Source: Gemmatimonadota bacterium (GTDB lineage: Bacteria > Gemmatimonadota > Gemmatimonadetes > Longimicrobiales > Gaopeijiaceae). From it: a stretch of 36,299 bases of DNA. The position numbers and the translations under genes are program-made. The notes under the pieces are model-generated. The model did no database searches. It was not told where the DNA came from and saw only the letters and a program-made list of their open reading frames with translations. Shown here piece by piece: positions 13,557 to 21,370 of the stretch; position 1 is the first letter of the stretch, and each line of letters opens with the position of its first letter. The stretch covers positions 1-36,299 of the forward strand of contig JACQVF010000046.1 in NCBI GenBank assembly GCA_016209885.1, given 5' to 3'.

Positions 13557-15245
13557 TCACCCTCCCACCGCCGGCCCGCCGCGCACGAAGCGGCCGCCGA
13601 CCCAGAAGGCGAGGGCCATGAGCACGGCAAGGATCACGCCCAGCGCGGCGGCGCCGCCGAAGTCGAACGCCCGGAGCTGCCCCAGGATCTCGATGGAGAT
13701 GGGCCGCGAGCGGTGAGTGTAGAGGAGGATCGAGGCCACAAACTCGCCGAGCGCGGTGACGAACGCGAGGAGCGCGCCGGCGGCGAGCCCGGGGAGCACG
13801 AGGGGCAGGGCGACGCGCCGCATGGTCAGGAGCCAGCCGGCGCCCAGGGAATGCGCCGCCTCCTCGAGGGAGGGATCGAACTGGCGGAATGATGCGATGG
13901 CGGCCTGAGCCACGAGGGGCGTATTGCGGATGAAGTACGCCATGGGCAGGATCCAGAACGTGCCGATGAGCACGAAGCGGCCGGCCCACGGCTGGTGTAC
14001 GCTGAACGTCGCGGCAAGGCCGATGGCGATGACCGTGCCGGGGAGCGCCCATGGCACGACGAGCAGCGTGTTGATGAGCCCGCGCGCCGGGAATCGACCG
14101 CGCACGACCAGATAAGCGGCCACGAAGCAGAAGACCACGTTCGCAGCGGTGGCCAGCGTCGCCATCTGCAGCGAGTTGAGCGCCGGCGTGAGCAGGTCCG
14201 GCTCGCGCATCAGGTCGCGGTAGTTCTCGAGGGTGTAGCGGGACGGCACGATCTCGGTGGTCCAGCCGCCCTCGGGGACGAACGACACGAGGAGCAGCGT
14301 GAGGTGCGGCAGGAGCAGCACCAAGACCACGCCGATGCCCGCCCCGGCGATGACCGTGCGCGCCCAGCGCGAGCGCACCAGCCGGCGCGCTCGCCCGATC
14401 CCCTTCCCCACCGCGGCGTACTCGCGCCCCCGCTCGTAGCGGCGGAGCAGCCAGAGGAACGCGAGCGACGCCGACGCGAGCACCACGGTCTCCGTCATGG
14501 CCATCGTCGTCGCGCCGCTCAACTTGCTCGCGAAGATCTGCGTCGTCAGCACACGAAAGCCACCGCCGAAGATGTAGGGCGCAGAGAACGACGCCATCGA
14601 GGTCATGAACACCAGGAGCGCGGCGGCGCCCAGGGCGGGCGCGAGCATCGGCAGCGTAACCGAGCGGAGCGTGCGCAAGCGGCTCGCGCCCAGAGACGCG
14701 GCGGCCTCGAGCGCGCCCTCGTCCAGCCGGGCGAGGCCCGCGAGCGTGAAGAGGTAGAAGTAGACGTACATCGTGTAGGCGTGGACGAGAAGGATCGCCG
14801 GCCCACCCACCAGCCGCCACGGCGCTGACTCGAGTCCCAGCGCCGTCTGCACGACGCGCGTCAGCATCCCGCTCTCGCCGTACAGGAAGAGGAAGGCGAT
14901 GACGCCCACGAGGGGAGGAAGCAACACCGGGAGCGCCGCCAGCGCGCCGAAGAGCGAGCGGCCCGGAAACTCGTAGCGCGAAAAAAGAAAGGCGAGCGGC
15001 ACGCCCACCAGCGCCGAGAGCACCACGCTTCCGACGCTGATCCACAGGCTCGCCCACAGCGCTTCCAGCTCCGCCCGCGTCGCGAGGAACTCGCGGTATC
15101 CCGCAAGGGTGATGCGGCCCCCCTCGACCAGCGAGTCGCCCAGCACGAAGAGGTTCGGGTAGACGACCGTCCACAGGAGGACCAGTCCCGTCGGCACGGT
15201 GAGGAGCAGCGTAACCCGGCGGTTCCAGCCGCCTCGCACGGTCAC
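13557..15245 (-). CDS. Fused two-domain ABC transporter permease, ferric-iron type
   Basis: The protein has 562 residues and two homologous permease halves with about 12 membrane helices. Each half carries the cytoplasmic EAA loop that docks the ATPase: EAAASLGASRLRTLRSVTLP and EAAHSLGAGWLLTMRRVALP. Fused halves are typical of FbpB/ThiP-type importers of Fe(III), thiamine or similar. GTG 15243-15245 overlaps the ATPase stop; a second GTG at 15237-15239 is better spaced from GGAGGA and may be the true start, making the protein two residues shorter. It forms one operon with the ATPase and binding protein upstream. Confidence 0.93.
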   Translation of the reverse strand: MTVRGGWNRRVTLLLTVPTGLVLLWTVVYPNLFVLGDSLVEGGRITLAGYREFLATRAELEALWASLWISVGSVVLSALVGVPLAFLFSRYEFPGRSLFGALAALPVLLPPLVGVIAFLFLYGESGMLTRVVQTALGLESAPWRLVGGPAILLVHAYTMYVYFYLFTLAGLARLDEGALEAAASLGASRLRTLRSVTLPMLAPALGAAALLVFMTSMASFSAPYIFGGGFRVLTTQIFASKLSGATTMAMTETVVLASASLAFLWLLRRYERGREYAAVGKGIGRARRLVRSRWARTVIAGAGIGVVLVLLLPHLTLLLVSFVPEGGWTTEIVPSRYTLENYRDLMREPDLLTPALNSLQMATLATAANVVFCFVAAYLVVRGRFPARGLINTLLVVPWALPGTVIAIGLAATFSVHQPWAGRFVLIGTFWILPMAYFIRNTPLVAQAAIASFRQFDPSLEEAAHSLGAGWLLTMRRVALPLVLPGLAAGALLAFVTALGEFVASILLYTHRSRPISIEILGQLRAFDFGGAAALGVILAVLMALAFWVGGRFVRGGPAVGG

Positions 15246-16327
15246 TCCTCCGCAGGATAGAGGTGGAGGCGCGCGCCCGGACGCGGCGCGACGCCCACCC
15301 GCTCGCCGACCTCAACCGAGCGCGCTTCACCCGTCACCACCAGCGTGGCGCCGCCGTCCGCCTCGACCTGGTAGGTCGTGACCGCCCCATGGAATCGGCG
15401 GTCCGCCACGACGGCCGGCAGCGCGCCGTCCGTCTCTGCGCTCACGAAGGCCAACGCCTCCGGGCGCACGAGCACCGCGACGCGCCGGCCCGGCTCCAGC
15501 CTCCTCGGCCCCCCGGCCTCGACTTCCGGCACGCGCCACCACGCGCCACTCGCGAAGCACGCGATCCAGCCGCCGCCGCGGCCGTTGACCACCCGCTCCA
15601 GCACGCCGGGCAGCGTGTTGGCGCGCCCGACGAACCCGGCGACGAACTGGTCCACCGGCTGGTGGTAGAGTGCCTCCGGCGTTCCCACCTGACGCAGCTC
15701 GCCCGCGCGCATCACTGCGATGCGATCCGAGAGGTCGAACGCCTCCTCCTGATCGTGGGTCACGAACAGCGCCGTGATTCCCAGCGCCTTCACCAGAGCG
15801 CGCAGCTCCGCCCGCGTGCGCTGGCGCAGCGCAGCGTCCAGGTTGGAGAGCGGTTCGTCCAAGAGGAGAAGTGGTGGCTCGATCGCCAGCGCGCGGGCCA
15901 GCGCCACGCGCTGCTGCTGCCCGCCCGACAGCTCCTGCACGGCGCGCGGCCCGAACCCGGGGAGATCCACCCGCTCGAGGGCGCGCTCCACCCGCGACCT
16001 GATCTCCGGCCCCCGCATTCTCCGGGCACGCAGCCCGAAAGCGACGTTCTCATAGACGTTGAGGTGCGGAAAGAGCGCGTAGTTCTGGAAGACCATGCCG
16101 AACCGGCGGCGCTGCGGTGACAGCGAGGTTACCTCGCGCCCGTCGAAGATCAGGCGGCCGGCGTCGGGCGTCTCGAAGCCGGCGATCAGGCGGAGCACCG
16201 TGGTCTTCCCGCAGCCGCTGGGACCGAGCAGCGTGACGAACTCGCCCGGCTCGAGCTCCAGGGTCAGGTCGCGGACGGCGGCCACGTCGCCGAAGCGCTT
16301 CGCGAGGCCGCGCAGCTCGAGCGCCAA
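15242..16327 (-). CDS. ABC transporter ATP-binding protein (FbpC/PotA type)
   Basis: The protein has 361 residues. Walker A GPSGCGKTT, Q-loop QNYALFPH, signature LSGGQQQR, Walker B LLLLDEP and the switch His in VTHDQ are all present. A C-terminal TOBE-like beta domain follows (about 240-361; RVAVLVRPEAL, FHGAVTTYQVEADGG). It energises import through the downstream fused permease. I place the start at TTG 16327, 16 bases after the binding-protein stop with GGGGAG seven bases upstream. The frame stays open far upstream, but that part is a shadow of the binding-protein gene. Confidence 0.94.
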   Translation of the reverse strand: MALELRGLAKRFGDVAAVRDLTLELEPGEFVTLLGPSGCGKTTVLRLIAGFETPDAGRLIFDGREVTSLSPQRRRFGMVFQNYALFPHLNVYENVAFGLRARRMRGPEIRSRVERALERVDLPGFGPRAVQELSGGQQQRVALARALAIEPPLLLLDEPLSNLDAALRQRTRAELRALVKALGITALFVTHDQEEAFDLSDRIAVMRAGELRQVGTPEALYHQPVDQFVAGFVGRANTLPGVLERVVNGRGGGWIACFASGAWWRVPEVEAGGPRRLEPGRRVAVLVRPEALAFVSAETDGALPAVVADRRFHGAVTTYQVEADGGATLVVTGEARSVEVGERVGVAPRPGARLHLYPAEE

Positions 16328-16343
16328 CCTGCTTCTCCCCTGC

Positions 16344-17381
16344 TCAGTGGGCGAGCGCGGCACCGCGGCCACGGATGTTCTGGTCCCAGTAGCGCAACCA
16401 ATCCCCGATCCGCTGGCGGATGAATCCCTGGTCCAGCTCCATAGGTTTGATCTTCGGCGTGGCCTCGCGCAGCCAATCGGGAAGTGAATCCAGCGCCATG
16501 TCCGGGCGAGCCGGGATGCGGAAGAACGCGCGCGCGGCGAACAGCACGCTTTCCGGGCTGCCCGCGAATTCGACGAACTCGCGGGCCAGTTCCGGGTTCG
16601 GCGTGCCGCGCACCACCGCGATGGCGTCCACGACCATGGGCGTCCCGCTCTCGGGAAGCACATAGTTGATGGGCAGCTCCGTGGCGGACCGCAGCGTCTC
16701 GATGTCCGGCATGTCCCACAGCGTGATGAGCCCCTCGCGGCGTGCCAGCTTCTGGTACAGGAGCGTCGGGTTGAGCACGTATTCCTTCGTCTGCGCGTCC
16801 AGCCGGAGCAGCCATTCGTATCCGGCCTCCGGGTTCCCCGTGCGCCGGTACTCCCGGTACATGATGGCACCGAAGATCGTGCGCATGGTCCCGGATGCGA
16901 GCGGGTCCCGGATGAGGATGTGGCCGCGCCAGCGGGGCTCGAGCACGGCGTCCCAGTCGCGGGGCACCTGATCCGCAGGCACTGCATCCTCATTGTAGGC
17001 GATGACTTCCGGCGTGAGAAACGTGGCCGTCCAGCGGTCTTGCGGATCCCGCGCATCCTCCGCCAGCGCATCGGCCCACGACGGCCGGAATGCCTCCAGC
17101 AGCGCCAGGTCCGCCGCCTGCGCGAACATGTCGGACGGTGCGCCCCACCAGACGTCGGCCTGCGGGTTGGCGCGCTCCGAGCGCACGCGGTCCAGCACCT
17201 CCTGCGATCCCATGTCCACGTACTGGACGTCCACACCGGGATGGCCCGTCTCGAACCGCTGCTCGAACGCCGCGAGCAGGTCGCGCCCGTGCGGCGAGTA
17301 GAGGATGAGCACGCGCCGGCCGGCATCCCCGCAACCGGTGACGAGCAGCCAGCCGGCGAGACACGCCAGCGTGCGCGTCAT
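16344..17381 (-). CDS. ABC transporter substrate-binding lipoprotein, iron/family 1 type
   Basis: The protein has 345 residues. The signal ends LLVTGC, making Cys17 the lipidated residue. The mature part has the family layout VLILYSPHGRDLLAAF, then QADVWWGAPSDMF, EVIAYNEDAVP, WRGHILIRDP and a typical C-terminus (PNPELAREFVEFAGSPES). These proteins bind Fe(III) or Fe-chelates, or sometimes thiamine or sugar phosphates, and deliver them to FbpB-type permeases. I do not see the paired Tyr-Tyr iron ligands clearly (TKEYVLNP offers one Tyr), so the ligand is uncertain. Its ATG overlaps the stop of the PIG-L gene upstream (ATGA), so translation is coupled. Confidence 0.9.
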   Translation of the reverse strand: MTRTLACLAGWLLVTGCGDAGRRVLILYSPHGRDLLAAFEQRFETGHPGVDVQYVDMGSQEVLDRVRSERANPQADVWWGAPSDMFAQAADLALLEAFRPSWADALAEDARDPQDRWTATFLTPEVIAYNEDAVPADQVPRDWDAVLEPRWRGHILIRDPLASGTMRTIFGAIMYREYRRTGNPEAGYEWLLRLDAQTKEYVLNPTLLYQKLARREGLITLWDMPDIETLRSATELPINYVLPESGTPMVVDAIAVVRGTPNPELAREFVEFAGSPESVLFAARAFFRIPARPDMALDSLPDWLREATPKIKPMELDQGFIRQRIGDWLRYWDQNIRGRGAALAH

Positions 17382-20119
17382 CGGCCGCCGTTCCCGGAGC
17401 GGCCGTCTCCGGCCACGTAGGCGCGCCAGCGCGCTGGATCGAGGGAGAGAAGGTTCGCGAACAGCCGGTAGGCGCCCGGCACACCCGCGGGAAGCTGGCG
17501 GAAGAAGGAGAGGCCCGTGTATACGTACAGGCCCTCACCCACCGGGGCGACGAGCAGCGCGCCGCGCTTCGGCGCCTCCCCGGCGTCCGCCGCCTCGAGG
17601 AGCGGCCGGAAACGCGGGTCCCACTCGCTCAGGAAGTAGAGGCCGCGCTCCTGCTCCCAGCCGTCGAAATCGCCGGCCGTGATCGTGTTCGGCTCGCGAA
17701 ACACCGGTGAGCCGGGCTCCAGGATCGTCACCGGCGCCCGCTCGTCGGTGACCCGGTCGTGGGGACGCCGCATGGCGACGGGATAGGGCGCGAATCCGCC
17801 TTCGACATACTCGTACTTGTTGTACTGCACGAGAAGCACGCCGCCCCGCCGCACGTAGTCGAGGAGCCGAGCGTTCGCCGCTCCCAGCTCGGACCGCACC
17901 TCGAACGCGCGCACGCCCAGCACGATGACGTTGAAGCGGCCAAGGTCTCCGTGGAGCAGCTCTTCGCGCCCGATGAGCTCGACCTCGAGTCCGAGCTGCC
18001 GGATTGCCTCCGGGCCCTCGTCGCCCGCGCCCATCACGTACCCGATGCGCCGGCCGCGAGCCACCTCCACGGGGAACGCGCGCACGTGCATGACCGCATC
18101 CTCGAAGAGTGGTACCGGCTCGATGTGCGGGTAGTCCACCACGGTGTAGCCGCGCGGGTACAGCACGCCCCGCGCGTCCTGCGCGATCACCCGCACGGGG
18201 ACATCGCCCGCTGTCGCGTTCGGCGGGCCGTAGACGTCGAACACCACCTCCGCGCGGCTCCTGGGCCCCCCGAGCTCGAACGGACGGTCCCCGGGTTCGC
18301 TCCGCCACCCCGCCGGCAACTCGACGCGCACCCGCCCCCTCACCGTGTCGGGCGCCTCGCCCGCCAGCGTGACGGACACGCGGCGCGGCCCGCGCTCGCC
18401 CAGCGGCCACACGAGATGCCGCGGCTGGACGCGCAGCGAAACGGCGGGCAGCACCAGGATGGGGCGCCGGAACTCGCCCGCCGACTTGTCCGCGTCCCGG
18501 AACGTGGCCACGCCGGCCACCGTGAGCGGCGCCACCACCGGCTTGCCGTCGTCGCCCACCACCAGCAGCTCGAACTCGGCGGCGCCCTCGAGCACCGGGG
18601 GACTCAGCGGTCGGCCCCACAGCGCCGGATCCTCCGGCCAGTGGTAAAGCGCGCCGTCACGCGCTCGCCTCAGGAAGTACGGCTCGGAGGGGTACGGCGA
18701 GCCCGGCTCGTGACGCACGGCGACGCGAAAGCGCCACGTGTGCACCTTGCCCGCGGGTATCGCCACCGCACCATTCGCCGGCGAGCCTGCGGTGACGCCT
18801 TCCGCTTCCGCCGCCGCGATGCCCCGGCCCAGGAGCGCGGCGCGCGAGCCGCGGATCTCGAACGGACCGCCGTTCCACAGCTCGACCTCGGCCAGCGACT
18901 CCTGGCCGGGCACCAGAATGTCGTCGGCCGCGCGCACATCCAGGACCACGGAAGCGGCGGCCGCGAGCGCCCGCTGCGCTCGTTCCGCCCGCTCCTCCAT
19001 GATGCGTTGCAGCTCCCGGCCGTCGCCGGCGGCGGAAGACGCCAGCTCGACGAGCGCCTGCGTCTCCCGCACGGCCACGGCCAGTTGCAGCGCCGCGCGC
19101 TCCGGGTGAAACACGTTCAGCACCTCGGCGGCACCGTGCACCGCCGTTCGGTACCGCTCCACGTGCGCGAGCGCGCGATTGCGCAGCGGAGCCGGCAGCG
19201 TCGCCGCGAGTCCCGCCAGTGTGGTGTCGATGCCCGCGAAGAGGGACGCGTCAGTGCCCGCGGTGCTCGCCCGGCTGACCACCAGCGTCAGGTTCGACCG
19301 CTGCGGGCCCGCCGGCTGGATCCGGCCCATGTCCTGGGAGCGATGGCGGCTCCGGCTCGCCATGGCGAGCTGGAAGTGGGAGCGGCCCAGGAGCGGATCG
19401 AACGCCCCCGTCTCGACGGCCAGCGTCGCCTCCCCGAGGAAAGCGCGCCACGCGCTGAGGTAGAGCTTCAGCGCATGCCAGGGCCCAACGCCCCGCGCGA
19501 ACTGCTCCGGAAAGCGCGTGGAATCGCCCGCCGCATCGAACGCCTCCCGGGCCATGATCCCGGCCACCTGGTGCTGCCCGTGCCCGTCGCGCGGCGTCCC
19601 GCTGAACGTGGAGACGATGACCTGGGGGCGGAACGTACGGATCACCCACACCACGTCGCTCAGGATCGAGTCACGCGGCCACTCCCGGAAGGTCTCCTCC
19701 GCGCTCTTCGAGAAGCCGAAATCGTACGCCCTGGTGAAGAACTGCCCGGCGCCGTCCAGCCGCCGCGCGGAGAGGAGCTCGCCCGTCCTCAGCAGCCCGA
19801 GCCCATCGTCCAGCTCGGGGCCGATCAGGTTCTGACCACCCTCCCCGCGCGTGAGCGAGAGATACGCGGCCTCAGCGCCGTGGCCGCGGACCAGCGCCGC
19901 GAGCAACCCCGTGTCCTCGTCGTCCGGGTGCGCGCCGATCACGAGAACCCGCTTCTCACCGTCGAGCTGACGGACGAGGAGCCCCGCCGCCACGGCGCCC
20001 CGCTCGAGCTGCGGCTCCTGGGCGACTACGAGGGGGACGAAGGTCGCGAGCAGGAGCACCGCCGACGCGCCGGCGGCGCGGACGCGCCCAGTCACGGCGT
20101 ACGTACGGAAGCTTCTCAT
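17378..20119 (-). CDS. Exported PIG-L/LmbE-family deacetylase with large C-terminal region
   Basis: The protein has 913 residues. A signal peptide (about 1-33) precedes a PIG-L domain with the zinc motif AHPDDE (63-68) and a second His motif in DGHGQHQVAG. The family removes acetyl groups from N-acetylglucosamine-type substrates. The rest is unusual in size: beta-rich modules in the middle (about 400-650; SLAEVELWNGGPFEIRGSRA, RRVSVTLAGEAPDTVRGRV) and a C-terminal glutamine-amidotransferase-like fold (FNVIVLGVRAFEVRSEL, LLDYVRRGGVLLVQYNKYEY). This multidomain PIG-L layout is recurrent in Bacteroidota, Gemmatimonadota and Acidobacteriota. It is coupled to the iron-type importer downstream. Substrate unknown; glycan processing in the periplasm is the best guess. 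Confidence 0.9.
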   Translation of the reverse strand: MRSFRTYAVTGRVRAAGASAVLLLATFVPLVVAQEPQLERGAVAAGLLVRQLDGEKRVLVIGAHPDDEDTGLLAALVRGHGAEAAYLSLTRGEGGQNLIGPELDDGLGLLRTGELLSARRLDGAGQFFTRAYDFGFSKSAEETFREWPRDSILSDVVWVIRTFRPQVIVSTFSGTPRDGHGQHQVAGIMAREAFDAAGDSTRFPEQFARGVGPWHALKLYLSAWRAFLGEATLAVETGAFDPLLGRSHFQLAMASRSRHRSQDMGRIQPAGPQRSNLTLVVSRASTAGTDASLFAGIDTTLAGLAATLPAPLRNRALAHVERYRTAVHGAAEVLNVFHPERAALQLAVAVRETQALVELASSAAGDGRELQRIMEERAERAQRALAAAASVVLDVRAADDILVPGQESLAEVELWNGGPFEIRGSRAALLGRGIAAAEAEGVTAGSPANGAVAIPAGKVHTWRFRVAVRHEPGSPYPSEPYFLRRARDGALYHWPEDPALWGRPLSPPVLEGAAEFELLVVGDDGKPVVAPLTVAGVATFRDADKSAGEFRRPILVLPAVSLRVQPRHLVWPLGERGPRRVSVTLAGEAPDTVRGRVRVELPAGWRSEPGDRPFELGGPRSRAEVVFDVYGPPNATAGDVPVRVIAQDARGVLYPRGYTVVDYPHIEPVPLFEDAVMHVRAFPVEVARGRRIGYVMGAGDEGPEAIRQLGLEVELIGREELLHGDLGRFNVIVLGVRAFEVRSELGAANARLLDYVRRGGVLLVQYNKYEYVEGGFAPYPVAMRRPHDRVTDERAPVTILEPGSPVFREPNTITAGDFDGWEQERGLYFLSEWDPRFRPLLEAADAGEAPKRGALLVAPVGEGLYVYTGLSFFRQLPAGVPGAYRLFANLLSLDPARWRAYVAGDGRSGNGGR

Positions 20120-20247
20120 GGCATCGAACCTACGGATGACATGGTAAGGCCAAAAGGGGCCGACGCCCCCCGGGCAACGTCCGTCGAGTCTACACCGCCG
20201 CAGATCCTGATGAACATCCGCTATCTCGATTCATCGGCCAGGCACCG

Positions 20248-21114
20248 CTACTCCGGCACGATGGCGATGATCCGCAGCGGCCCGCCCGTGCCGCCCGTGA
20301 CCTTCACCGGCAGCGCGATGACCGTGCTCCCCACCGCCGGCAGTCCGCTCAGGTCCGCCACGTTCTCGAACGCCGGGATGTTGGCCGCGAACAGGATCTG
20401 GTGCGTCTCGAAGAGCTTCGACTGCCCGTAGTCGATGCTCGGCGTGTCGAGGCCGACGGCCGCCACGGACCGGTTGCCCACCAGCCAGCGCGCGGCGTCC
20501 GGGGCCAGCCCCGGAAAGTGCAGCTTCGCTACGGCGCCCTCGCCGCGCTCCGCCGTCCCCATGTAGCGCGCGGCGTCGGGCCACAGCCGCGCCCGGTTCG
20601 TGTTCAGCAGCAGGATCGCGCCGTCCGGAACGCGCCCGTGCTCGCTCTCCCACGCCTGGAGATCCTCGACGGTCACCTGGTAGTCCGGGTTCGCCTCGGC
20701 TTTCGCCGACACGTCCACGACCACGCCGGGGGCCACGAGCCGCTCGAGGGGAATCTGGTCAGACGTCCAGCGGCCTTCCGCGAAATGGATCGGGGCGTCC
20801 AGGTGAGTGCCGCCGTGCTCCGCGGTACAGAAGCTGTTCGCAGAGTAATAGTAGCCCTGCGGCGTCCGCCCCGCGGCCATCACCTGGAGCTTGAACGGCT
20901 CGGACGTGGGCCAGTAGATCGTGCGCTCGTCGAACGGGTGGGTGAGATCCACCAGGCGCCCGGGCGAAAGCGCGCCGCGGGCGCCCCCGGCTGGCGCGCC
21001 GAGCGTATCACCTCCTGCCGCCGCCTCCTCGGCCCGCGGCGCACACGCCATCGCGGCGTAACCCAGCCATCCCGCGACCCACGCCATCCGGAGCGAAATT
21101 CTCGCCGTGCTCAT
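20248..21114 (-). CDS. Cyclase-family (kynurenine formamidase-like) lipoprotein
   Basis: The protein has 288 residues. ATG 21114 follows GGGAGGG and gives a signal ending AAMAC, a probable lipobox with Cys24. The metal-binding signature of the cyclase/KynB family is intact: HGGTHLDAPIHF at 100-111 (His100, His104, Asp106, His110). The preceding LVDLTHPFDERTIYWP and the later VGLDTPSIDYG are also typical. The fold hydrolyses formamides or related amides and uses manganese or zinc. A lipid-anchored or exported version would not be acting in tryptophan breakdown, so the substrate is open. It lies 128 bases upstream of the PIG-L gene on the same strand. Confidence 0.9.
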   Translation of the reverse strand: MSTARISLRMAWVAGWLGYAAMACAPRAEEAAAGGDTLGAPAGGARGALSPGRLVDLTHPFDERTIYWPTSEPFKLQVMAAGRTPQGYYYSANSFCTAEHGGTHLDAPIHFAEGRWTSDQIPLERLVAPGVVVDVSAKAEANPDYQVTVEDLQAWESEHGRVPDGAILLLNTNRARLWPDAARYMGTAERGEGAVAKLHFPGLAPDAARWLVGNRSVAAVGLDTPSIDYGQSKLFETHQILFAANIPAFENVADLSGLPAVGSTVIALPVKVTGGTGGPLRIIAIVPE

Positions 21115-21196
21115 ACGCCCTCCCGGCTCCCCTGGCAGGTCGCTGGAGAACCTCGGCGACCTGTTGCTGGTCGCTACGACCGGCACTCCTTTGATA

Positions 21197-21212
21197 GCCG
21201 CCGGCCGGCGGC
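21197..21212. repeat. Perfect 16-bp GC palindrome in divergent promoter region
   Basis: gccgccggccggcggc is fully self-complementary and lies in the 256-base gap between the divergent formamidase-like and aconitase genes. It could be a regulator site, but GC palindromes arise easily in this composition. No clear promoter hexamers are seen around it. Confidence 0.35.
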
Positions 21213-21370
21213 CCGCGCAATAGTCGGCGCCGCTCACCCCTGGAACCACCGGACATCGCCGCGGCTTGCCATCGTCGGGAAATTCCGGACATCTTGCGGG
21301 GTAGGAGGTTGAGCCGCGGGTTGATCCTTCCGCGGCCTCACGGGGTCGAACGCGCTTCCCGAGATCCGGC

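Noticed and set aside
13340..13621. Signal-peptide-like ORF in the convergent region
   Set aside because: It overlaps the permease 3' end, has no ribosome site, and becomes Arg/Pro-rich after the first 40 residues.
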